This document shows positions 12,439 through 23,252 of a DNA stretch of 58,791 nucleotides, piece by piece; position 1 is the first letter of the stretch; every line of letters starts with the position of its first letter. Source of the stretch: Entrophospora sp. SA101 (Eukaryota; Glomeromycota; Glomeromycetes; Entrophosporales; Entrophosporaceae); contig CAUDNR010001035.1 in NCBI GenBank assembly GCA_958430865.1, positions 48,979 through 107,769 of the forward strand, written 5' to 3'. Both the position numbers and the translations under genes were made by a program. The notes beneath the pieces were generated by a model. The model worked only from the letters and a program-made list of their open reading frames with translations. It searched no databases and was not told where the DNA came from.

Positions 12439-12735
12439 TTAATACAAATAAATTGAAAGAAATTGTATTAACATTGTTGGTATACTATTATAAATAAAAT
12501 ATTGAGATTTACTGTGAGACGCGGATTTCAATCTCACACTACACCAATGTTCATATGCCTTACAAAAATCAACTTCACCTACATTCTTGGGATCATTTAA
12601 TGGAATATGTAAGTGCATGTTTATAATGTTAATATTCATTCTATTTCCTAAATCTGTTTTTGTTAGATTTTGTTTCGAAAATATATGTTCAATAACCCAT
12701 TTAAAAGGGGTACTATTAGTGATTGGCAAAATTTT
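12439..12735 (-). CDS. Unrecognised ORF, about 97 aa
   Basis: An open frame reading TPFKWVIEHIFSKQNLTKTD and, later, PKNVGEVDFCKAYEHWCSVR. The composition is protein-like, but no family is recognised and no exons join convincingly on either side. It may be a fragment of a transposon gene or a lone exon. Confidence 0.25.
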   Translation of the reverse strand, partial: KILPITNSTPFKWVIEHIFSKQNLTKTDLGNRMNINIINMHLHIPLNDPKNVGEVDFCKAYEHWCSVRLKSASHSKSQYFIYNSIPTMLIQFLSIYLY

Positions 12736-12894
12736 ATAATTGATTATCGATTTTAAAAGATCAAGTGTATGTCATTCTAAACATAATTAATGACAACAAT
12801 TCATTATAAAATATTTGGCAATTCCTTCTTTAATGGGTAAAAAAATTATTAAAAATTATTGTTTTGTTTCATGATCAACAGACTGTGAACCGGT

Positions 12895-13260
12895 CGCGTT
12901 TACTTCGCCGAAAATTATTTCGTCGACAATCATTTCGTCGACACCCATTTCGTCGAAAGTTCATTTCGTCGAAAATTTGTTTCATCGAATGTTCATTTCG
13001 TCGAATGTTCATTTCGTCGAAAATTATTTCATCCTCGAGCCAGAGACCGAACGAGTTAGATGTGAGGAGTGTGGGAAGTTAGTTAAGAAATTAGATGAGG
13101 AAAGCGGGGTGTGTGGGAAGTGTGAGGAGAAATTTGTTTGACAAAATAAATTTTCGACGAAATGAACATCCGACGAAATGAACTTTCGTTGAAACAAACT
13201 TTCGACGAAATGACTGTCGACGAGATGATTGTCGACGAAATGAATCAGACCCCTAAAAAA
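12895..13260. repeat. Inverted arrays of TTCGTCGA words around a zinc-ribbon ORF
   Basis: From 12900 to 13035 the sequence is a degenerate short tandem repeat built on ATTTCGTCGAA. From 13145 to 13245 the same words return as the reverse complement (TTCGACGAAATGA). The two arrays flank about 110 bases of GC-richer sequence. This arrangement is typical of subterminal repeats of a short TIR element. Confidence 0.7.
13036..13141 (+). CDS. Zinc-ribbon peptide fragment inside the inverted arrays
   Basis: The frame reads RVRCEECGKLVKKLDEESGV and continues to CGKCEEKF and a TGA stop. CxxC-x(about 14)-CxxC is a plausible zinc ribbon, and the codon use is far less AT-rich than the surroundings. There is no start codon; it looks like a captured exon or the tail of a repeat-borne gene. 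Confidence 0.4.
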
Positions 13261-13579
13261 TAAATAATTTGAGGAAAAAGTAAAAAAGGAGCATTGTTTG
13301 AAAGTATTCTTTAAGTGAAGCCCTATCAGAAGTTCAAGATGCTCAAAATCTTAATGATGAATCTGACTCATTAGGGCACTGACATATATTAGCTAATATT
13401 GTTTCAATAGAAGTGCTTACCCCACCACAAGGTAAGACATTTTGATCACGTGTATAAAAGTCATTTGCCTTTTTAAGTATCAACAAAATGCAAGCAAAAA
13501 AAAGAACCATCACATACCAGAAAAAGAAATTCTTCAAGCACTCTGGTTTTTTTTCAATTATATTAGGAACCACCTACAT

Positions 13580-13860
13580 CTGAATTCTTAGTAAAGAAGA
13601 AACGAAGCACTATTTTTTCTTTGGACAGGAAATTTCGGTATACAGAAGATCGTTTATTTTTTGGGCAAGTGAAATTAACCGTGTGAATTTATTTACTGGG
13701 TCACAATTTATTAAGAAGGCAAGACTTTCTTGAGAAAGATTTTTGTTATCTTTGTTTTTATTGAATTTTTTAGTTTTTTGTGAACGAAATGAAAAATACA
13801 CACGATCTACATGCGCATATTCTATAATCAAAAAAAAAAAATTGTAATAGCTATGAGGGA
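13580..13860. repeat. Duplicated 3' flank of Zn2Cys6 gene, copy 2
   Basis: Counterpart of 9840-10140, at the same position relative to the downstream end of the second Zn2Cys6 gene. Confidence 0.8.
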
Positions 13861-13923
13861 AATAAATACTAAAAATTTTCATAATAATAATAATAATTTT
13901 TAACGAATGTAAAGATTTATTTT

Positions 13924-15829
13924 CTAATCATTTTCAAGTTTTATTAATATATCATATTCTTCAGATGTTAGAGGAACACCACCAAGTCTACGTCCATAAT
14001 CAAATCTCAAATCCATCATATGTTGAGTGTTATTATCTACATAAAGTTGTACAGAAATAATATTATTTCAAAAAAAGATGTTGATATATATATATATATA
14101 TTCATTATAGTATCTACCTTGATCGAAGACGACATTTTCCGATGGTGTGGACAAAGGATTGCCTGGAAACATATTATCACACCCAAATAACAATCTATTT
14201 CCATCGATCATATTATCTTCATTATTATTATTATTATTATTGCCATTGTTATCATTATTATCTATATAAAATTGTATAATTTAAAATCAATCAAAAAATA
14301 ACATTATCTACCTTGATTGAAGTCAACATATTCTGGTAGTATGGTGGACAAAGGATTATCTGGAAACATAAGATCATATCCATGTAAAAATCCAGTTCCA
14401 TTAGTAATGTTATTCTCTTCGTTGTTATTATTATTATAATTGCCATTGTTATTATGATAATTTTTTTGATCTTGAAACATAAAAATATTGTATTATCATA
14501 AAATATATATATTTTATTTTTTTAATGTTTATTAAAATAAAAATAATAAATAATAAAAATAATAAAAATAAATAATAAAAGATAAAAAATAATATTATCT
14601 ACCTTGATTGAGGTCGACATATTCCGATTGTATGGGCAAAGGATTATCTGAAAACATACTAATACCATCATATCCAGATAAAAATCTATCTCCATCGGTC
14701 ATGTTATTCTCTTCATTGTTATTATTATTATTGTCATTGTTATTATTATCATCTATATAAAAATTGTATAATTTAAAAATAATATTATCTACCTTGATTG
14801 AAGTTGGCATCTCCTGATGGTATGGTGGACAAAGGATTATCTGGAAACATATAACCATACCCAGCTCCATTGATAATGTTATTCTCTTCGTTGTTATTAT
14901 TATCTGTCATTGTCATTGTTAATATTATTATCTACATAAAATTTTATAATTAAAAAATAATATTATCTACCTTGATTGAAGTCGGCACCTTCTGATGATA
15001 TGGTGGACAAAGGATTATCTGGAAATGTATAACCAGATAAAAATCCAGCATCATCGATAATGTTATTCTCTTCGTTGTTATTATTATCTGTCGTTGTCAT
15101 TGTTATTATTATCATCTACATAAAATTTTATAATTAAAAATAATATTATCTACCTCGATTGAAGTCGGTATTTTCTGATGATATGGCGGGCAAAGGATTA
15201 TCTGGAAATATATAACCAGATAAAAATCCAGCTTCATCGATCATGTTATTTCTTTGTTGTTATTATTATCACATATATAAAATTGTATGATTTAAAAATA
15301 ATAATATCTACCTTGATTGAAGTTGGCATCTCCTGATGATATGGCGGACAAAGGATTATCTGGAAACATATAACCACACCCAGCTCCATTGATCATGTTA
15401 TTCTCTTCGTTGGTATTATTATCTGTCATTGTCATTGTTATTATTATCATCTACATAAAATTTTATAATTAAAAAAAATAATATTGTCTACCTTGATTGA
15501 AGTCGGCATCTTCTGATGGTATGGTGGACAAAGGATTACCTGGAAGCATATTATCATACCCAGCTTCATCGATCATGTTATTCTCTTTGTTGTTATTATT
15601 ATCTGTCATTGTCATTGTTATTATTATCATCTACATAAAATTGTATAATTAAAAAATAAAAAATAATATCACCTGTCTTTTTTTTTGGCCCTCTTTGCTC
15701 TGGATTCCAACTTTTATCGCAGTTCCTACCACGTTCTAAGCATCTTTGGCAGGGAATTCCTTCGCTGCACTTCTTCCGCTCATTTTTACATTCCGAACAG
15801 GCTTTAGTTACATAGTGACCTCTTTTCAT
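13924..15829 (-). CDS. Zn2Cys6 protein with tandemly amplified exons, about 390 aa
   Basis: Exon 1 (15829-15673) encodes MKRGHYVTKACSECKNERKK with cysteines at 11, 14, 21, 27, 30 and 37, a canonical Gal4-type cluster. Then come repeated exons at 15602-15492, 15422-15312, 15087-14971, 14903-14793, 14752-14603, 14470-14312 and 14261-14118, of 111, 111, 117, 111, 150, 159 and 144 nt. The last exon is 14036-13924. All repeat exons are multiples of three and start and end in phase 1, so they join in frame (1173 nt). Each encodes an Asn/Asp-rich stretch, then a core such as NPLSTIPSEDADFNQG. An eighth copy (about 15154-15270) has TG in place of the AG acceptor and a 1-nt deletion, and is probably skipped. 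Some acceptors are CAG sites inside the Asn-codon run, others the TAG upstream. The C-terminal tail PLTSEEYDILIKLEND resembles that of the paralog at 10315. The DNA-binding role is inferred from the cluster; the repeat's role is unknown. Confidence 0.78.
14110..15610 (-). repeat. Tandem exon-intron array, eight units
   Basis: Unit starts, marked by the donor-side word CTACCTTGATTGAAG and its variants, are at about 14116, 14310, 14601, 14791, 14969, 15152, 15310 and 15490. The period is therefore mostly 160-190 bases, with one of 290. Each unit holds one exon plus one intron. The (ATT)n runs vary in length between units and set the length of the Asn-rich segment. Confidence 0.9.
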
Positions 15830-15839
15830 CACTGGTAAA

Positions 15840-17580
15840 AAAATAAATTCAACGATGGTTAAAATGATTGTTTATTTACTAAAATTTTGATTTTTCTACC
15901 CGTGTTTGTATTTGTGTATGTATTTCCAAGAAAAAAATAGGAACGAAACGGTAATAAAAAAATTTTTTCCTTGTAAATATTTTTAAAAAGAAAGTTCCTC
16001 TAGAAACCTGCTATTTATACATTTCTTTATCTATATCGGTAAAACTGTCAATATAGCGGTATTTTTTTCAATTGGTATTCTATTAATATGTCAACATAAA
16101 CGTTTTTTTTTGTTCGGAATTTACTTTAATTGTCCAAATTAATATGTATATTATTGAATTGTTTGTTCAAAATAAAAAGATCAGATGAATGAATTATTTT
16201 TGCGACAAATATTCCTATAAGCCGCAGCTGCATGGATAATGCCAATCAGTAATGTGACGTGTCATTGTTGCGATTCTATTCGTTAGTTCAAAATTCCGAT
16301 AATGATCATTGTTGGATGGTTGGGGCCGACAAAGTTCACCTAATTTAAGGTAAGGTTAGGTTACACAACACATATTAATATGGCAAAAAATCACAAGACC
16401 GCGATTTTAAGGTTAAAAACTCCTTGTATATATCTATAGTATGTAAAGCTATATATTGAACTACGTAGTTTTATCACAATTTTGTTAATAAAGTTATGTT
16501 ATTGTTAATTAAGGAAAACTAAATGAACAGTCTTCAGTTAACCTTAATAACTATTGATTTATAAAAAAACACTAGAGTTTTATAAGAAGACAAAGCTGTA
16601 CTAATAATATTTCATTTTTATATTATTATACATATATTCACACTGTTCAAAGTCTCTTGATTTTCTCTTAGAAGTTTTCTTTTGTCCGTTTCACATTTTC
16701 TCATAAATGTGGGACCTTTTACTGTGAGGTAGAATTTAAAACCTTTGCTGTAAGTTGGGAAATTTCTGTGCTGTTCAGTACTGAAATAGTGAGCGATTTT
16801 AAATTAAAATCTATATATAAATAGAAATAAGAACACATTGGTGTGAATCATCATTACCAACTACAAACACTTTACACGAGCAAACAATTCAGTAAGAACG
16901 TTTTTTGGAATGATGATCTATTTATGTTCAAGCAGTTTTCCATTATCTATAATTATCTACAAGTATATTTCATATATTTTCAAGATATGTAACATATGGG
17001 GGGATTTCTAACAAAAACCAGGTACAAGACCTCCAGACCAAAATTGAATTTTCCACAAAGATTATAACTGGCGGAAATTTTAGATATTCACTTTATATAT
17101 CAAAAACATGTGTAACATATATTGCTTATATTCAGTTTTTTTCCTAGATTATCTATTATTGCAATAATAATGTTAAATAGAGAGAGATATTAAAGGTGTT
17201 ATTGGGATTCATTCAAGAGGACAGGATAGGTAAATTCAAATGTTAATTTTTTTTAATTCATGATAGTAAAGTTAGATTAGTAATAATTAATTTATGGTTG
17301 GAGATCGAGAATTCTCACTCATTTTTTGGTTCCGATTCATCTATTCAACCGCCTAAGCTCAAGATCCTGTAAAAGCCTGGTCATATCAAACATTTATATG
17401 GCTTGTGTGATTTGTAAAACATAAAAATAAGGTATTACTTGGATCATAGAAAAAGTAATAGATTAATAAAAATATCATTAAACTTGGACAACTACTTCAC
17501 AGTACGGTTGATTTTGCTAAAGGGTATAGATGTAATTATAAATTATTTGTTTCAAATGATTGACACATTTTCCATATCTA
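15840..17580. other. Intergenic, no gene recognised
   Basis: The first 150 bases resemble the 5' flank of the first Zn2Cys6 gene (words AATTCAACRATGGTT and CCTGTGTTTGT-like). The rest is AT-rich without a recognisable frame. At about 16990-17060 there is a stretch resembling 26695-26760 (ACATATGGGGG...AACCAGG), probably another repeat. Confidence 0.5.
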
Positions 17581-17584
17581 ATAA

Positions 17585-18490
17585 AGTTTGACGTCACGAA
17601 CTCTATCCTCAAGCGCCTAAGGGTTCAGCCTTAAGGGTAAACCTCAAGTAAAACAAATTCCATTTTGGTATCAAATGTTTTTGTGTAGCTTGAGAATGTC
17701 CTCAAGCGCATGGGTTTTATCCTCAAGTGACAATTTTATGTAATAAAATTAATGATCAAGTTAAACTTGCAAATGTAATTTAACTATGTTTTTGATTTTA
17801 TAATATCAATAAAATTGTCTTATTTGCAAATTACAATGAAATCAAAATTCCCGAGAAGATTTTGAAAACTTTATTCAAAATATACTAATATGATTAAACC
17901 TTCATCATAGCCACATAATCAATATAGGTTTTTATTTTCATTATTTAATGATAAATTTTGTCACCTGTACTCAAAAAAACAGCATTTTTGATTATTAGTG
18001 GAGTTAATTGATAAATGTATTAAAATGAAAAACTTTAGATTTTAATAATTTTATATATAGTGGATATGAGAAAAAGATTTAAAAAACTTATATATAAAAG
18101 TTTAAACATACAGTATATGCAGCAGGAAAAGAAATTTATTAAGAAAAATATTTTATGTAAACAAATAGACAAGACAAGTGTTTCCGTAGACAAATGGGTC
18201 GATTATAGTCGAACATTTAATAAATAAGGGAAAGTTTATATAAACAAATTTCTATAACAGTCATTGAATAATTTATAGAAGGAAAATTTTTATTACGTTA
18301 TTAGAAACAAAGAATTTTGTTATGTGAGCGTTATCTTATTCTGGTAAATATTGACCCAAAAAATGAAATTGCTTGTGGATGATCCCCGGGTCACTTGAGG
18401 TTCGCCCTTTATGCTGAACCTTAAGCGCTTTGGGTTTCAGCCTTAAACTCAAAAAACATCATGTTGATTATGACGTCACAAAGTGGAATC
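17585..18490. mobile_element. Non-autonomous TIR element, about 0.9 kb
   Basis: The left end at 17587-17650 (TTTGACGTCAC, then CTCAAGCGCCTAAGGGTTCAGCC) and the right end at 18385-18485 (CACTTGAGGTTCGCCC, AACCTTAAGCGC, then ATGACGTCACAAAG) are inverted copies of each other. The CCTCAAGCGC word recurs subterminally at 17700. The interior is AT-rich and non-coding. The exact borders and target duplication could not be fixed by eye. Confidence 0.6.
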
Positions 18491-18779
18491 ATAATTACGG
18501 GATCTTAATTAACATTAACATTAATATACAAAGTTTATTATCGTGAAACCCGTCAATGATTTTGATGATGTCATAGCCTGGGAAATATGGAAAATAACGG
18601 TAAGTTACTAAATATTACAGGTGGGTTGCACAATAAAATTATTACAATTTTTACGTATAATCCTACCCCAGTTAATTTAAAGTTAGCCGTGCAACCTTTA
18701 ATTAAAATAATCTCAAATTTTATTGATTAACGTTAATTAACATTAAATAATGTTATATTTTAAAAAAATCTTAAATCTA

Positions 18780-19780
18780 AAACATATTCTATATCAATTT
18801 CACCATTAGCTCTCATGATTCTTGATTGTCAATATTAATATACTTTTCAATTATTTCTTCCTCATCCACTATATTATTTTCTCTTGGCTCTTCCACCGCT
18901 ACCTCTTCTTCTTCCACTTTCTTCCATTTTTTCCTTTCTTCAATCCAATTATTTTAATCTTTGATATTATTGGCTTCTTTAATTGAATCTAATTCTCTAA
19001 TATATTTATTAACTGTTTCTATAAACAAATTATCCTCCATATTTTCTTCAGAATAATTAAATTTTTCTATTCCACCAGCAACGTAATATGAATGTAACTT
19101 GGCCATCTCTTGAGCTTTCCGAAGCTAAAAAAAATAATTTGAATGTTTTAATACAAGAAGATATTAATAAAAATCTTTATATAACAAAAAAATTTTCACT
19201 ATCCATACCTCATATATTCAGATTAAAAATCTACCAAGTCCTAGCACAGAGAAAACCTTTTCACAATTTACATTATGAGGCAAAATATTAAGGATTTTTC
19301 AAAGCCAACATTCGTACATGATTATAATCTTGTTTGTAACTATTCCACCAAAGTTTTGGAGCGTCTATATCATCAAGATATTCATATGCTTCGTAAGCAC
19401 GGAGTTGTGTAATGAGCAAATCAACTGTTGCAATAGTTTTCTTATAGGAACCATTCATAAGCTGCTGGTTGACAAATTTTTCTTAAAGTTTCATTCTTTG
19501 TTCAATGCTTAGGATGAAAGAAATATGCAAGAAGATAAAGTTCAAAGTCAAATTGTCTCCACACCTATTAAATAATCAAATGCTTTAGTTCTAAATTGAT
19601 GATTTATATCCTCAGATAAATCCTTGATTTCAATATTAGTTTGATTAATTGTATAAAACAATCTACAAGTGTGGTTGTAATTACATGTTTTATTGGCATT
19701 AACACCTTTGATAAATCTTCAACCTGCTACCAAAAAGCATGATTCCTTAAAATAGATTCAAATTATCAGTTAAACCATCT
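18780..19780 (-). pseudogene. hAT-type transposase pseudogene, C-terminal part
   Basis: The minus strand carries, in changing frames, VEDLSKVLMPIKHVITTLVD, KDLSEDINHQFRTKAFDYLI, LLITQLRAYEAYEYLDDIDA, PKLWWNSYKQDYNHVRMLAL, LPHNVNCEKVFSVLG, and then KAQEMAKLHSYYVAGGIEKF and EENMEDNLFIETVNKYIREL. The W...Y/H-LA-L-ILP...CEKVFS-LG pattern is the hAT C-terminal dimerisation domain. Frameshifts and stops show it is inactive. The tail IVDEEEIIEKYINID is repeated at 11140-11290. Confidence 0.7.
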
Positions 19781-20379
19781 GGATCATTATTGAGAATTTA
19801 AAAGTATATATACAAGTAATAAGTGTACTAAAATTAATGCACTGTATTTATATAAAGATAAAATAAATATGTACTGCCATTTTTTAAACAAAGAAATAGC
19901 TTCCTTAACCCTAGGTATAATAAAAATACATGTGTTTTATAATTTTGAAAGTTATATATATATATATATATGACTGTTTTTTCAGAATTTCTTCTTTTAG
20001 GATTACACGCACACAAATCTAGAACATTGATTATGGCATTATGACCTATTACAGCTATCACTCAAATGCCGTAATATTAAGACAAATCAATTTGGGCTGC
20101 ATTATAGTAATGATCAATGGATCTCTAGAAAAAATCAAAACAAATTGTAGATCTTTTAATTGAAATAAAATAATTGGCGAAAGTTTTATTATTAAATGGT
20201 CATACAACTTCCAAAATTATGTATTATGTATATTTTAACTGCTTTACAAACCTACCAAAAAACAATCAATAACTTCAAATTATAATCATAAAGTTGTCAT
20301 ACAAAATTCGATAACTTTTTTCATAACTTTTAAATATACTGAAGAGTCGTTTGAGTTTATTGATCCATCACTCATTCAT

Positions 20380-21291
20380 AAAGCTCTGAACAGTTCTGTT
20401 TAAATCAAAAAATTCAGTTTGGTTTCGTTTAGTTTGGTCCAGTTCAGTTTTTAAAAAAGCCAAACTGAGGATTTTTGGTTCAGTTCAGCTTTGGTTTATC
20501 TTGTGAACTGAACAGATAATAAATTGAAAAATTTCAGCTTATCCGAAATATCAATGTGCTAAATTGTTGAAGATTTGGAAACGTAAATAATAAAATTTTT
20601 CGATTTATATTTATTCTTTCTTTAAAATTTTTTTCTTATAGTTGTAACTTATTTACTTTTTTAAAAAAAACTTTTTTAATAATAATCTTTACTTTAATAT
20701 TTATAAACAGGACACATAATAAGAAAATTATGCCAATTATATTTTAATAACATGTGACGCAAAAAATTTAAAATCCGTTATAGAGTGAACTTAACTATAA
20801 TTCACTTGACTGTACTTGAATCTTTTGTCTGGGTGTAAAAACACCAAATCGCGTCATGCTTGAGCATGGTTATAGCAATGTTAGTTATTGCACTGATCTT
20901 TGTGCTTTTAATTTTGAAGTATATAGCAATAAACTTTTAAAAGCTCTATTATTCCTAATTTAAAACACGAATTGGAATGTCAAATGTTAATACTTGAGAG
21001 TTTTTTATTTGTTGTATTTTTTTTACAAAGTGTAAAAATCAACAAAATCATGTCGTGCTCAAGCTGTACCGGTTACTCGGGCTTTAAACACATAATGGTC
21101 AGTCAATTTTGGTATGGGAAATGAGTTTTTTGCACTTATTTTTGCGACTTTTAATCTAAATGATTTTTTTATCTTATAAAATTCGATTCGGTTTCAGTTT
21201 GCGTTTAATAAAGTTCAGTTTGGTTTGATTATAAACCAAAATTTTGCTGTTTGCACTCTAAACCACGCCGAACCAAATCGTTCGGAGCTTT
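20380..21291. mobile_element. TIR element with 10-bp target duplication, 912 bp
   Basis: The ends are AAAGCTCTGAAC (left) and GTTCGGAGCTTT (right), inverted copies with one mismatch. They are flanked by perfect direct repeats ACTCATTCAT at 20370-20379 and 21292-21301. The subterminal regions are rich in AACCAAAC/GTTTGGTT words. A 9-10 bp duplication suits a Mutator-like element and 8 bp a hAT. No transposase frame lies inside, so it is non-autonomous. Confidence 0.78.
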
Positions 21292-21301
21292 ACTCATTCA
21301 T

Positions 21302-22980
21302 CAGGAATATGGCTATTAAAATTATAACATTAATAAATAATTACATATTAACAATTTATAAAATGATTTTCTCTCTACCTATTGCATGTAACAGGTTACT
21401 CTATATAAATTCTGTGCCAAATTTTATATAGTGAAATAAATAAACATGATTGAAACTATTAAAAGAGTTAAATAAAAGTCACCAAGTTGATTCTTAAAAA
21501 TAATGAATAATTAATGATGAGATCATTTTAAATTTTGTAAAATTATACTTTGAATTAAAGCAATACTTAACAATGAGATTCCATCGTTTTCCTGGATGTC
21601 TATTTGCAAGATCTTAATACAACACAGACATGGCAGAGTACTAGCTAGCGAGTGGTCTAGTGTTTGCCATTAATAACTTGTAGATTGTAATTATAGAATC
21701 AAACAAAAAATAAATAAATAAACAGGATTTGGACCAATAGTTCACCTATATGTAAGAAAAAAAGTAGCGGGTTCTTAATTTATATATTCAAAAGAATTTA
21801 TTTTAATATCACGTAAACTCATATATGAATTGATCGATGAATTTTTCCAGAATCCAAATTTGGTATATTCCCTGACTGTAATTGTTGATGACAATAAATA
21901 ATAGGTTATGAGGATCAAACTGAATAGGATGTTTAGTTTTGGTTATTTTCAAGTTGAAACTTGTTATTATTTTCTTTTATTCAAGAAAGGGAAAAGTTAG
22001 ATGGCATTCAAGTTGTTTGTATACATGTTTATAATTAGAGGACCAATTTAGCGACCAAGTCTACTTTATCGACTTTGAAGATGTTGTCTACCAAGTCTAT
22101 TATTGTGTCTCATTGACTTGATACAAATTAAACAACACATGTCGAAATACAATGTAACAAAATATCAATCAATCAATAAATAGGATAATGTCAATAAGAG
22201 TGATTAATCCAAAGATAGGTAGGTGTGTTGCGAAATTCAATAAAGAGACTTGTACTAAAGGTGATATGGCGCCATTTTAATAATGGCTTGAATTTAGAAT
22301 TATATTTGATTTTTTCTATTCCATTTCGAATTTAGCTTTGATTTCGATTTTTGATTTTAGTCGAAATAACCCTTTAAATTAATTCTATCCGAACACAAAC
22401 ACAAGTCAAATATCTCTTCTGCCAATAATTCAACAAGTGATTTAATGACATGTGAGTTGAATAGCCACAATTTTTATGTAGTAAATAATAACATTAAATA
22501 ATAACCAGTTTTTAAACGGTGATCTTGGAATCAGTATTAGGGTCGATTTTTAACTAATCTTGGAACCTGTTCCAAAAGACTGGTCTTTGGAACTGAATCA
22601 GTAAAAACATGGTAATCTGTCCATTGGATATCACCGAGATAAATTAAAAACAGTAATCAGGTTTATTGTGAGATATTGATAAAGGATTTGGAATGAATAT
22701 GTTACACTAAAAAAATTAGCTCAATTCTTTTATTATTATATCACAAGTTGAAGATGTCGTCTCCTTCCCAGCCTAAAGAATTCGCCCCGCCAACTTATAC
22801 TCTATCCTTATATAAAAAATATTTTTCATAGGTTTAATATTTTTACCGTGGTTATGATTGATCAACATTATTTATATGTGGCCAAACACAAAACGTCAAG
22901 ATATAGGCAGAGAAATTAGAAAATTATGAGACTTTTTTATTAAATTTTTCAATCAATCATTCATCATTTATTGGCACTTA
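21302..22980. other. Intergenic, no gene recognised
   Basis: AT-rich sequence. Around 22520-22610 there are repeated words (TTGGAAC, CTTGGAATC) that look like a decayed repeat. No reading frame is convincing. Confidence 0.4.
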
Positions 22981-22986
22981 TTTATC

Positions 22987-23150
22987 GTTTATATTTATAA
23001 TTTTTTCAAATTTTACATTTTCCGCAATTGGTATAATATTTTGGCTTATAGTATCAATGACTTGGTTTATCATATTTGTTAATAAAAGAATTTCTTGGGG
23101 TGAATTTTCAGACAATATAATAGTTGTAAGACTTAAAGGTATCTAAATAG
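22987..23150 (-). CDS. Orphan exon-like ORF
   Basis: After a TTTAG acceptor-like site the frame reads IPLSLTTIILSENSPQEILL and runs to VKFEKIININDK and a stop, about 50 residues of protein-like composition. It lies just downstream of the DMAP1-type gene on the same strand, but no phase-compatible donor links them. It could be the last exon of an unidentified small gene. Confidence 0.28.
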
Positions 23151-23252
23151 TTGGCTAGTTATATTTCCGCGTATAATATATTTATTTTATAATTTTAATA
23201 TTTTGTTACTTTTTGTAAAATTAAAAAAATGCAATGCAATTAATTTAATTAA

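Noticed and set aside
12895..13260. Reading the short repeated TTCGTCGA words as a CRISPR array.
   Set aside because: There are no constant-length repeats or unique spacers; the words are contiguous and degenerate, and the genome is eukaryotic.
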